In this document: positions 24,101 through 33,728 of the stretch, in pieces
How positions within the stretch are numbered: position 1 is the stretch's first letter
Layout of the letters: each line of letters begins with the position of its first letter
Assembly (NCBI GenBank): GCA_025201805.1
Contig: MU619321.1
Coordinates: 105,633-148,043, forward strand
Length of the DNA stretch: 42,411 nt
Origin: Parasitella parasitica
Taxonomy: Eukaryota > Mucoromycota > Mucoromycetes > Mucorales > Mucoraceae
Direction: 5' to 3'
Program-made: the position numbers and the translations under genes
The notes under the pieces: generated by a model
What the model was told of the DNA's origin: nothing
The model's input: the letters and a program-made list of their open reading frames with translations, nothing else
Databases searched by the model: none

Positions 24101-25034
24101 GAAAAAAAAAATTACCCAAGATTTGCTCTTCTACTTCAGTCATGGTTTCGCCTTTTGCTTGTTTACCAGAAGCATCTTTATCGTCGGCAGTTGCAAAATA
24201 ACGCATGATATATTTTGCACTGACAGTTTTACCAGCGCCACTGTGTACAAGCGTCAATTTTTGTGCGCCCTAATTCAAATAAATCGCCCTTACCTCTCTC
24301 CTGATACAATAATTGTTTGATTCTTATTATCTCTAATCATGCACCTGTAGGCATCTTCAGCTATTGCGAAAAGATGGGGTTCAAGTTCTCCTCTTCTACT
24401 CCCAGAATATTTTTGGATAATATCGGGTTCATAGATTTGCACACGAGCAAAAGGGTTTGCTGCAATCAAGACGATACCAGAGTATGTATAAATATTCTTT
24501 TCTTCATAACGAGTCTTGATGGTATTTAGTACTATAAAAGAGGAGAGTAATTAGAAAAGGGGTAGATCATTTTTGTGTGAATTCTTTGTGCATGTTCCAT
24601 TAAAAAAAAAGGGAGTAAAACAATAAAAGTATTGTATCACACACACATACACACAAGCGCAAAGCAAAAGATTAACTGTACCTGAAGGCTCGTTGAGGTA
24701 ACTAAGATTAGTCAAGTCGTCGGTATTCTCCATTTTTGGAGGGTTTCGAAGTGGTGGCAGACTAACTTTGTTGGACTCGATATCAGCAAGAGCAGCTTCA
24801 AATACATGTTGCTATAAAACCGATATCCTCTGTTAGCATACCATATGTTGCCATCAAAGCTTTATAATTTACCTTTTCGGCATCGTTGTCATCTTGGAAT
24901 AAAATCTTTACAGACTTGGCGTCTGTCTCTTTCGTAATAACCGAAGTAGAGGCCCAACCGAGTTCTTCATCGGGAAACCAAGCCTTTATGCCTGCAGAAT
25001 ATACCTCGATTAGTTCCAAGTTGCTTCCAGTCAT
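21183..25034 (-). CDS. MYO5: Class V myosin heavy chain, tail-less and with a frame break
   Basis: Exons: 24873-25034, 24682-24811, 24294-24533 (contains a 2-nt break), 24116-24240, 23850-24049, 22781-23791, 22658-22723, 22386-22591, 21907-22331 and 21183-21850. Restoring frame gives about 1,076 aa. Features in order: an SH3-like N-terminus, P-loop GESGAGKT (about residue 175, split by an intron), switch [11 protein letters not shown], switch [11 protein letters not shown], actin-binding [11 protein letters not shown], converter, six IQ motifs (about 770-905; for example [14 protein letters not shown]) and a coiled coil from [14 protein letters not shown] to about 1050. The protein then stops at TAA 21183-21185. 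The globular DIL cargo domain, normally ending at about 1,500-1,600 aa, is missing. Myosin V carries vesicles and organelles on actin. A three-copy AG run at 24479-24484 (plus strand) shifts the frame before [10 protein letters not shown]. It is a sequence error or an inactivating change. Confidence 0.88.
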
Positions 25035-25560
25035 TATATCTAGATATATTGATCAGGTTATGAGTAAAAAGGAGAAAGAAAAAGAGAAAAAAGTATTAAG
25101 AAGCAGGATGTATTTTGAGTTGTGGACAGAGAACTGACCCTGACACAAAATGAGTTCCAAACTTGGATGGACACGAGTTCCTGAACACTAATGTTATTTA
25201 CTAGAGTCTCTGTAGCACCTGTCTCTCTCCTTACCAAATCGTGTCATTTACTGTTGTCTCCATCCTTTTATGCCATAAAATGGGAAAATGAGCTCTTTGT
25301 AGATCTTGGTTTGGCGTTTACCTGCGTACAAGCATGTTGGCCCCCAAAGTGAATAAAAATCAGGTTCTTCGTAAAACGACTTAAAAATCAAAATTGGCCA
25401 GCAGTAAAACCATTCAGTACAGTTTTTAAAGCAGTTCATTAATTTTTTTTCTCAATGGGTATCTATACATTAAAAAAGATGAAGAAAATATATTGTGAGT
25501 TCTTACTTTGCTGCTATTTTTGTTAAGCTATATGAACTACACCCCAGGATTTTACAAAAA
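25035..25560. promoter_or_regulatory. Upstream region of the myosin V gene
   Basis: 526 bp between the myosin V start and the tRNA. It contains purine-rich leader sequence (25060-25100). No gene was recognised. It presumably holds the myosin promoter. Confidence 0.5.
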
Positions 25561-25632
25561 GGGCTTCTCCGGGAATCGAACCCGGGACCTCTCGCACCCT
25601 AAGCGAGAATTATACCACTAAACCAAGAAACC
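25561..25632 (-). tRNA. tRNA-Pro, anticodon AGG
   Basis: The 72-nt cloverleaf on the minus strand starts GGTTTCT and ends AGAAGCC plus discriminator C, with a 7-bp acceptor stem. The D arm contains TGGTTTAGTGGTA. The anticodon stem CTCGC/GCGAG encloses loop TTAGGGT (anticodon AGG, read as IGG after editing). The T arm is CCGGG-TTCGATT-CCCGG. There is no intron and no encoded CCA, as expected for a nuclear eukaryotic tRNA gene. The internal A and B boxes are intact. Confidence 0.97.
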
Positions 25633-27095
25633 ACTTTTAATTTTGTGAAGTGCAAGTTTTTATATGACATATGAAGTAACTACAATACAAAGTAAAATCA
25701 CGTGATATGCATTAGGATATGATAGGATGAGTGTAGAATAAGACTTCGATTATTAGGATAATGATGATATTTTATTTATAAAATTTATGTTATGCTTATA
25801 CTAATTGGAAGCTTGCTTTCTAGAAATTGCTATTAATTTATAACATTAATTAGATTGCAAGTTGATTTTGTCGTGGTAAATATATATTGCGACGCTTGAA
25901 TTGTAAAGCCTATCAAAGTCAGTATTTTTGGTACCTGAACGGAGTTGATATGAGTAGATCAAGTTTATTATTTATGAACTGGCATTGCATGTTATATGAA
26001 ATAAGAAACTTTTCTTATTATTGCTTTAAAATATTTATGGTTTTGAGACAGAATCCACAAAAGAGAATTTGGGTTGGAAACTATACATACAAGAATGTTG
26101 TATTCATATAAAGGCTACATATGTCATATCTAACATAGTTATAATGTACGGATCATGATATTAATTGTTGATAATTTTTCTACAAATAAGGAATGAGCTA
26201 CAATTTGTAATTAAACCTCTTGCAAAATTATAGGCTTATGCAAAGATTATATCAAGATCAGATCGCGGGATGTCGGGGAGATATCCTACCCAATATTCTT
26301 TTTAATGTAGAATAGAAGAACAGGTCTTTCCTGGCAATACTGTAGTTTAATAATGTTTGACACTGTTGTGCCAGAAAGGCATGAGATTAAGCAATTATTA
26401 GATTGGTAATTCTTTGTATACAATGACAAGGAATAGGCTATTAATGTACAGTAGAACATGTAATAAACTTGGTATTACATACCAAGTTCAATGTTTAACC
26501 ATGATGACAAATAGTGTTACAATAGATATAATCTAGTATAAAAAGATGGCATTTTCTTATCAATAAACTCATTAGTTTTTGTGTCTGATTTTATTTTTAT
26601 AAAGTTATACATTTTTTTGAGCAGATCATATTTATATATCCTCTGCGCATAACAGACACTTCTTGTCAAAACAGCCGATGTTATGTGGATAAACATTGAT
26701 TAGGATATACCTTAGTATTAATAGAGATTGTATCTATCTTATTTCAATAAAAGTCTTCAGTTTTATATCTGGTTTTATTCAGAGAAATTTTTAATTACTT
26801 TTTTCATATAACATTTCGCTGCGCCCTTTTACAGTGGCACAACAACATTGTTTACTGCAAAAAATTCCAATCAAGCCTCTTGCGCCTGCAGAAAATGAGC
26901 ACAGAAGCAATTGTATATACATGATGAAAGGTATATAAGAAATATGATAAAGAGTACTGCAGAGAAGTTTGGTGGTGTATATGAATAGTACAGAGGAGTA
27001 GAGGTAATGTAGACGTAGTTCAAATGGCAACATGCCACTGAGTTTGATTTACCGCTGCAAATATAAAGGTTTTTATTGAATGAACCACCTATTTC
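25633..27095. other. Gene-free AT-rich spacer beside the transposon island
   Basis: About 1.5 kb of strongly AT-rich sequence. No reading frame has recognisable protein similarity. It probably contains worn mobile-element remains. The only clue is the segment just before the LINE (27064-27079), which repeats the LINE 3' end in inverse orientation. Confidence 0.6.
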
Positions 27096-27109
27096 CAATT
27101 GAGGAGCAA
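27096..27109. repeat. Left target-site duplication of LINE (14 bp)
   Basis: CAATTGAGGAGCAA lies directly before the LINE fragment and is repeated exactly at 28079-28092. Confidence 0.93.
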
Positions 27110-27911
27110 CCCTGATCGTAGGTTCCTTCATTGGAAAGACTGGCAGGACCCAACTCTTCGTCACTGGAAGCAGGCACCTAAAAAGATATTCCAAGGAATT
27201 CAATCAGGTGAGCTACAACTTCAAACCTTCTTTCTGCCATTATGCCTGCCTTCGGATTCGTCTGGCTCGCCAATAGATGCTCCACCTCCAGTTTTGTTCT
27301 CGCCTTTTGTTCAACAGCTAGAAGTCTTCCAAGACGTCGGTCTTGTCACTAAAATTACTACCAAGACATTTCGACAAGCCTGTGCTTCCGCAACTGTCGC
27401 CCCAGCATACTTGTCTTCCATCGCGTCCACCCACTGGCAATTGTTTTGGAGTTTATGTCTAACGATGGTACAGAGAAATGTAGTCTACCGCTTTATCAAC
27501 AACTGCATCCCTCACAAAGCCCGTTTAAACCGTATCTTTCCGGAACTCCATCCTTCCAACCTTTGCATGATCTGCTCCTCCTCAGTTGATTCCAGTGAAC
27601 ACTTTTTGTTTGACTGCCCTGCCAAAGCATCAGTTTGGCAGGCTGTGATATTTGAGTTTCTCTGGCCAACTGTCACCATTTCCGACATCATCCTGGCAAT
27701 TAGATCGTTTGATTTTTACAACATTCGGTACAGTCAACGAAATGGGGTACCAGCGTCGGTCATCGTATTCATTACCTTGGCCAACATTTGGAGATCCCAT
27801 TTTCGCACTGTATTTGACCGCACACTCTTCACCACAGCAGCAGTATTGGCCGGTATCCGACTCGATATTTCAAAACGTATCGATGAAGATCATGTCCATA
27901 CACTGTTGTGA
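27110..27911 (+). pseudogene. C-terminal fragment of LINE reverse transcriptase (zf-RVT)
   Basis: About 267 codons of uninterrupted LINE ORF2 end at a TGA. The C-terminal zinc-binding module is visible: RFINNCIPHKARLNRIFP, then CMICSSSVDSSEHFLFDC (pattern CxxC...HxxxxC) and ASVWQAVIF. No RT palm motif (YxDD) or endonuclease is present, because the element is cut at its 5' end. The frame runs in from the target-site duplication without its own start, so no functional protein is expected. The frame is free of stops, which fits recent insertion. Confidence 0.88.
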
Positions 27912-28078
27912 TCATGCTCTTATGAGCTTATTTTTGTTCTTTTTTTATTAACCGTTTATTTAGCCTTGACATATGTATTATCTTATTAGTTACCAAATCA
28001 TTTTGCGCCCGTCTCTTGAGGCAGTCTCATCACTGTTCTTTACGCGGAGCAATCAATAAAAACCTTTAAAAAAAAAAA
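27110..28078 (+). mobile_element. 5'-truncated LINE (non-LTR retrotransposon) insertion
   Basis: The 969-bp insert is flanked by a perfect 14-bp duplication and ends in poly(A) after CAATAAAAACCTTT, which may act as its polyadenylation signal. It carries only the last part of the reverse transcriptase ORF. This is the classical product of target-primed reverse transcription with early stop of the RT. The clean duplication points to a fairly recent insertion. Confidence 0.92.
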
Positions 28079-28092
28079 CAATTGAGGAGCAA
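28079..28092. repeat. Right target-site duplication of LINE (14 bp)
   Basis: CAATTGAGGAGCAA directly follows the poly(A) tail and is identical to 27096-27109. Confidence 0.93.
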
Positions 28093-28247
28093 AGCATGAG
28101 CTCCGTAAGAAATGCGGGCATGCCTTAACATAGGTCAATAGCTGAGGTGTCATATGATACGTTTTTGAATATAATTTTGTGTAATTTCATTTTTCGTCAA
28201 AATTTAAACGGGGAAAATGAAAATGGATTTAGATTATGTGGCATTAA

Positions 28248-28271
28248 GAGCATCTCTAACGGAGATGCTAA
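28248..28271 (+). repeat. Left terminal inverted repeat
   Basis: It begins GAGCATCTCTAACGGAGATG and ends CTAA. Its core AGCATCTC-TAACG-GAGATGCT is itself a hairpin (8-bp stem). It lies on the 3' side of the Fanzor gene. Confidence 0.88.
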
Positions 28272-28415
28272 TTTTACAAAATTTCCAAAAGAAAATTGGT
28301 GAGAGGATGATACTTTCTTTTTTTTTGGACAATTTTACTCACCTGTAATGGTGTATAGGATAAACCGAATACCCACGGCGTATCAAAGAATATCAATGAC
28401 ACACAATGCTTGCAA
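28248..28415 (-). ncRNA. Candidate Fanzor guide-RNA (fRNA/omegaRNA) region
   Basis: This is an inference only. In characterised Fanzor and TnpB elements the guide RNA scaffold comes from the 3' UTR of the nuclease gene and ends at the element border, so that the guide is read from the flanking DNA. Here 168 bp separate the last nuclease codons from the TIR on the same strand, and the TIR forms an 8-bp hairpin exactly at the border. The guide would then be read from the minus strand below 28248. No conservation or expression can be seen from one copy. Confidence 0.3.
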
Positions 28416-29830
28416 TTATTCTTTTGTATCAAAACGCTGGAATGGTGAAAGACGAGCGTCATTGTTTCTTGCTGCATGTAAAAATATGTTGAGGATGTTT
28501 TTTGCAGCCATTTTGTCGCGATTCCAAATAATATTACAAGCTACAAGCGGTCTCTTGACACTGTAATACAGAATGTACTCTTCGCTTTGCTGATCTTTGC
28601 ACAACGTTTTCAACATTTCTTTTTTTGCAGTTGTTGCAGACTTGACTGGTGAGGTATTCGTCTACCATTTGGACTGTAACACCACGATTTTCTTTACATT
28701 TTTGAAGAGCTTTTATGATAATCTTTGTAGGTCCAGATCTTTTGCCTCTCATGGTAGGTGAAAATCTTCCATCTCCATAGGCAATGATGGTTTTATTTGC
28801 CTTAACTGATCCATCAAGTGGTGGAGAGCGGGAGTAAGAACTGTTGTTTCTCGTTGTTGCCTTCACATTGGTGGACGCACCCGTACGATATTTATTGCTA
28901 TCATGAGTAAACATCTTGACTATTTCGCTGAAGGCTTTTTGCTTCTTTCTATAACATCTAAACTTTAATTTTGAAGACCTATTCCATTTGGTTAACACAT
29001 TTTTAAAATATGTACAAGAGTTTGCTACACTTACTAAAGGCCTCTTTTATAAAATTCATACATTGTATCGTAGGATTGTATACGCTTTCTGCAAGCAATC
29101 AAGAATTTTGAAACTTCTCCGATTTTTAATGAATCCAGTTCTGTTATCATTCTATGAATGTTTGTGTGCTTCGCTTGATGAATCTTTCGAATGTGAGCTG
29201 CATCATTAAACCCACACAAGTGATAATACTCCTTTTGACTAAGTGATCTCACTCTACCAGCTTGGTCAACTATAGTAAAAACCGTGCTAATTCCAGGGTC
29301 TACCGCCCACACTTGGCACCCATTGTCAATATCTGTTTTCAGGTCAGATAGCTTTACGGGAAGAGAGCCTTTCTTCTTTTTTGCTGTAATTCTTGAACCA
29401 CCTTTTCTTTTCGATGTGGACAGAGTTTACTGGTAGAACTTGCATGATCTGTCTGTTTACATGAAGGACACAGCATTGGTTTGTTGGATTTGTTTTGTTT
29501 TTTGAACTCCTCTAAAGCAACTTTTTTGTCTTCTTTCTGTTGGACTTTCTTAGATAAAGCAAGAGTTTTGCTGGAAGAAGAGCCTATATCATTAAATGAG
29601 CTAGCAGTCTTTTCTGTTGAGCTAGAAGCCTTTGCTGTTGAACTCGAAGCATCGTTGGTGGTGGGAATGCCTGGTGTTGTCAAATCAGCCTCCTCTTTTT
29701 GGTGATTCAAATCTGCACCTAAAACATAGTAAGACATATATTCTTTTCACAATGTATGTGTTAGATATCTACTTCTTATAGCTCTCTTTCCTTTCCTATC
29801 TAGTGGATCGTCTTTAAGTTTACGCTTCAT
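28416..29830 (-). pseudogene. Fanzor (TnpB-like RNA-guided nuclease family), degenerate
   Basis: Three blocks on one strand, in the right order, make up a Fanzor protein. Block 1 (29354-29737, perhaps starting at ATG 29830 with a basic MKRKLKDDPLDRKGKRA) has a Ser-rich region and a zinc knuckle LCPSCKQTDH...KLCPHRK. Block 2 (29034-29312, open further upstream) has RuvC-I WAVDPGISTVFT (catalytic Asp codon 29298-29300). Block 3 (28536-28998) has the helical RCYRKKQKAFSEIV, AYGDGRFSP, then VDEYLTSQVCNNC (TS plus first half of the C4 zinc ribbon) and LQCQETAC. The RuvC-III motif WNRDKMAAKNI is at about 28500-28535 in another frame. This matches the published Fanzor signature D...(T/S)(T/S)xxC4...RD. 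The blocks are out of frame at three joints (about 29360-29400, 29035 and 28540) and no intron repairs them. The N-terminal WED/REC part looks short. Confidence 0.8.
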
Positions 29831-30352
29831 ATATGTGTGAGGAGTAAATTCAAGAAAGAAAAAGGAGGGATGAACTTACAACATTCAGTGATGTATTATT
29901 TTGAATTTGAAAAATTAGGCTCAATACAAAATCTCAAGTGCATTACGATCAACACAGTGGATACTCGGAAAAAAAAAAGAGTATAGTGTATAAAGTTTAA
30001 CTAACTATACAAACTTTATTAACATTTTCTAAAATGGCCAGTATTTCTGTCCTGACTGCTCATATTAATGTTAGAAGTGTGAGATTTATAGTATGAGATA
30101 TATAAATGTGGGTTGAATAAAAGTAGTGAGCACCAGCTCCTGTTTTGAAAGTAGAACGACGTTGCATAAAGAAGAAAAGATAAGTAAAATAATAAAAGAG
30201 AATACAATGGATTCAAGAGCCAAGGGAGTAATTCAAAGAGCTTCAGAGACAAAAAAGCAAAGCAACAGTAAGCAAGCAGAGACAATTACCAAAAAAGCAG
30301 ACAAAACATTTCCGGGTTGTAAAAAAAAAGGATGCTTTAAATGGCTTTTTGT

Positions 30353-30376
30353 TTAGCATCTCTGTTGGAGATGCTC
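30353..30376 (-). repeat. Right terminal inverted repeat
   Basis: On the minus strand it begins GAGCATCTCCAACAGAGATG and differs from the left repeat at two positions. It is followed by TAA (30377-30379), which matches the TAA at 28245-28247. Confidence 0.88.
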
Positions 30377-30379
30377 TAA

Positions 30380-30655
30380 TAAAAAGGCATAACCTCTAAC
30401 TAATATCTTCACAGACTAATAAGCGATCAAAGCACAACCTTCATCCAAAATCTACTTTTTTTAAAGCCTTTTACAATATATGCTTTATGCACCTCTGATC
30501 ATTCTGTCATTAAATTGTTTAGAACGAATATAGAAGTAGGCATGGCAAAAGAGCTTGGCATTTAAAGGATGAAAGACTTAATGTGACTGGGTGAAATCTA
30601 CTGATCACGTCGGTAAAAGGTCAAATTCTTTTCCTTCTGTTCTTCTTAATATAAG
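30380..30655. other. Spacer and promoter of the pinin-like gene
   Basis: 276 bp of AT-rich sequence between the Fanzor element and the pinin-like start. The last 40 bases are pyrimidine-rich (TTTTCCTTCTGTTCTTCTTA), typical of a transcription start region here. Confidence 0.5.
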
Positions 30656-31550
30656 ATGGTTCAATCAAGCATCGTTGTTCCTACTACGGGACAGAAGCGT
30701 TCAAACGACGATGTACCAGAAGGTATTCATTCCACTGAGGAGGTAAAAATCTAGCCAGACTCAGTGATAAATCTTACTCAACTATTTTTGTTGTTATTTG
30801 CTAGGTAAAGCGACCTCGCATTCAAGAAAGCGAAGCAGGGCAAAAACGTAATAAGCGATTGTTTGGTACATTGCTCGGCACATTGAACAAATTCAAGGAT
30901 GAAACTGAAAAGAACAGTGAAATAGTAACGGTTTTTTTTTTTTTTCGCCCTTCAACATTAACACATATGTGTAGGATAAAAATCGACAAGCCATCAATGA
31001 AAAGTTACATGAAAAATTGGAACGCGAGAGAGCACAGCTTCAAGAGAAAATGAGAGAACGCAAGGAATTAAAAATCAAATTGGCAGAAGAAAAATTAGAA
31101 AAAGAAAGGCAGCTATGGCAAGAGAAGGCAGTATGTCATGTCGTCTATCCACTGTAATAAATGTCTTGACATTGTGTATTTTTATAGGAGCGATCAAAAT
31201 TACAAAAAGATGAAATATTAGCCAACTTTTTAAAAACCAAGAGTCTGCCTATTTTGTATTATTTACCCCAAAAATTAACACATGCTATGCAAGAAAAGAT
31301 AAATCAACAAAAAGATGAAACATTGGAAGCGAAGAGAAGCTTTGAGAGTCAAAGTAGTAGTGATGATCGTCTATCAGATCATGAAGAAGAGGAAAAATTA
31401 GAAAGGAATGCTAATGATGAGGACCGTCTATCAGATCACGAAGAGCAAGACAAAAATGCTTCAGAAAAAGACAATTTAGACCAGCAAACCGGAACAAAAG
31501 CAGAAGCAGAAGCAGAAACAGATACGAAAACCGAAGCATTAAAGGAATAA
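30656..31550 (+). CDS. Pinin-like splicing-associated protein (Pinin/SDK/memA domain)
   Basis: Four exons (30656-30742, 30805-30924, 30975-31130, 31188-31550) close in phase to 241 aa. The core reads KRPRIQESEAGQKRNKRLFG and TLLGTLNKFKDE, then a long charged coiled coil (ERERAQLQEKMRERKEL...LEKERQLWQEKAERSKLQ) and FLKTKSLPILYYLPQKL. This is the memA/pinin domain pattern (about residues 35-170). The acidic C-terminus has two near-identical units DDRLSDHEEEEK and EDRLSDHEEQDK, and an EAEAEAETDTKTEA end. Pinin sits in the exon-junction/ASAP-PSAP context and influences splicing in the nucleus. This protein is short, lacking the RS tail of animal pinin. It is convergent with the PUF gene (120 bp apart). 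Confidence 0.88.
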
Positions 31551-31670
31551 AGTTGCTTTTTTTTTTTTTGGTTTATTAATGTGTATTGTATTTTATTTGG
31601 AGAGAGAGAAAGGGGAAAATGTGCAAAAAGTAGACGTTTGTGTACATTATACATGTATATAAGGAGGGTA

Positions 31671-33669
31671 TTAATCATGATTATTACTGCTATTAGTCTC
31701 TACAAGCAAACCTAGTAGCTTTTTATGGCCAGGGCCATTCAAATTTTCGAGTTCTGCACAGACTTTATCAGAAAGTTGTTTCTTTTGTTCTTCTGAAACT
31801 ACAGGACAATCAATCAACTTCTGGATAAATCCTAAACCACGCACTTGATCAGACAAGATATCAATCAACGCATCTCCTTGTGGGTCTAATAGCTGCTGTA
31901 TGACGCTTTGCTGTGCCTGCGTTTCTGATGTTTGATTGACAAGCTTGTAAATAATTTGCGATCCAAGTTTATGGATGCACAGTTGTGATAAATGAGGCAA
32001 CAGCCTAGTAGCAATGCTTTGTATACGATGATTGATATCTGTTGACTCTATCAACCACGACAAGAGCAATGCACCGTTGGTGTTGGTGGATAGAGCCACT
32101 GCGTTTTGAACTAGTGCTGAAGCAACAAAATTTTTTTGGTCATCGGTTACAAACTCACTCTCCAAAATACCACGCATGGATCGAGCACCAAATCTACCTT
32201 GCGCAATATTCATCAGCTTCTCTACTATGGAATCAAAAATGAACTGTGTCTTGTCCGACCCTAACCGAAGGCAGCATTGTACAGCATAGTTGCCAAACTG
32301 ATCCAGCAACAAAGGAGGAATGTAAGGTTTGAGGTATTGACTGATAAGTTGGATTTGTTCAGGTGTCTTTGCCAGGTCGATAATCTTTTGCGTGGCCCAG
32401 GTACCGTTTTTATGGACACTAATAGCAGCTAAATGTGGGGCAATGCGTTCGAGCATTCTAGTTTTGGTTTCTTCTTTACACTTTTCAAAAAGACGTTGAA
32501 CCACAGTATTGCCAATATAATCTGCTTGCAGTTAGCACACGCTTGCAAGCTGAGACAAACCAACTTACCACTGCTAATCTCTGCAATGTCTTCGAGACAC
32601 TCAAGTGCTACTACCTCGGCTTCTTGCTGGGTGTCTGTTGCGCTATCCATACGCTTGCGCATCTCACGAAGACGAGGTGCGTCAAACTTGCGATTGGATC
32701 CCAGCTCAGGGACGGCTGGTATGGAGTCAAAATAAACACTGGAAAGTTTCAAGTCTGTACAGTCTATTTAGCATGCAAACACAAAGACTCTTTCCCTTTT
32801 CACTGCTTACCTTTAACAAAGTCTTTGGCGACGGCCTCATTTACATTGAACTGACACATGATGCCAAATAAATCGTTTTGCCAAGCTTTCGTAGCATCTT
32901 GCATTAAATGGGAGCCCTGATCAGCTGATTTTTGGCCATTTACTGCATCTTTTGTCGTGGCAGCTGCAGCCTGACTACTGTAGTGATGTGCATCTTCCAT
33001 TTCAGGTCTTGATGTGGCATTGGTGGTAGTAGCTGTGGTGGTAGTAGCAGCGGGGACTGTGGCACTGCTAGGGGGAGGGATCTTCGCAAACCCCACACGA
33101 GCCCCTGTAAACCCTTGGGCGCCAATTTCATTTGCCATCAATGCATCTCTTGCTTTGACTGCACTGCTTACAGACTCAAAGTTGATGAAGCCGCAATTTT
33201 TGTGTGATAAAACACGAACAGACTCAACTTCGCCAAACACTGCGAATATACCTTGAAGTGAAGTTGGCGTGGTATTGCCTGGAATATTGCCCAGCCCTAT
33301 TTCAAAGAAGTTACATATTAGTCAAAACAGTCTGTTTTTGGGTGAGAGGAATGAACTTACATAGAGCTCGAGTGGGCTGTAAGACGTTGGTTTCTGTCAC
33401 AGCAGCATCTGCTTTTCCGTAACCAATGCGCACAATGCATTGTCCAATGCGTCCTCCCATACGCCCCAGCACCTCTTCTTTGGCTCGAATAGCGTCTTCG
33501 ATTTGAAAGAAGTTGACAAAACCACACTCTTTTTCAACAAGCAGACGCACACTTTCAATAGCTCCAAAGCTGGAGAATACCTGGGTAAGGAGATCAATGG
33601 TAATGGTGTTGTCGATATTGCCAACCCAAAGAGACCGAGTCGCCGTTTGTTGTTGATGTTGCTGATTTT

Positions 33670-33728
<59 letters not shown>

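Larger units (their letters stand above)
28248..30376. mobile_element. TIR DNA transposon carrying a Fanzor gene
   Basis: The 2,129-bp element is bounded by 24-bp terminal inverted repeats with two mismatches (28248-28271 and 30353-30376) and flanked by TAA on both sides (28245-28247, 30377-30379). A 3-bp TAA duplication is typical of PIF/Harbinger-type transposons. No DDE transposase was seen inside, so movement would need a transposase in trans. The main cargo is the Fanzor-type gene on the minus strand. Fanzor genes are known to ride in several classes of eukaryotic DNA transposon, and this fits that pattern. Confidence 0.82.

Noticed and set aside
25887-26111. 74-codon plus-strand frame in the spacer
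   Set aside because: No protein-like composition or similarity; expected by chance in AT-rich sequence.
26871-27203. Minus-strand frame across the left LINE border
   Set aside because: It spans the insertion junction and the target duplication, so it cannot be an old gene.
28974-29040. Intron to repair the Fanzor frame (GTAAGT donor)
   Set aside because: The donor is good, but the only suitable acceptor makes a TAG at the joint, so I kept the joint as a break.
28988-29209. Plus-strand frame opposite the Fanzor gene
   Set aside because: It is antisense to the RuvC-I block, which has clear motif support on the minus strand.
30019-30356. Frames on both strands at the right end of the Fanzor element
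   Set aside because: Neither the hydrophobic minus-strand frame nor the Lys-rich plus-strand frame has recognisable similarity; I leave the region as element interior.
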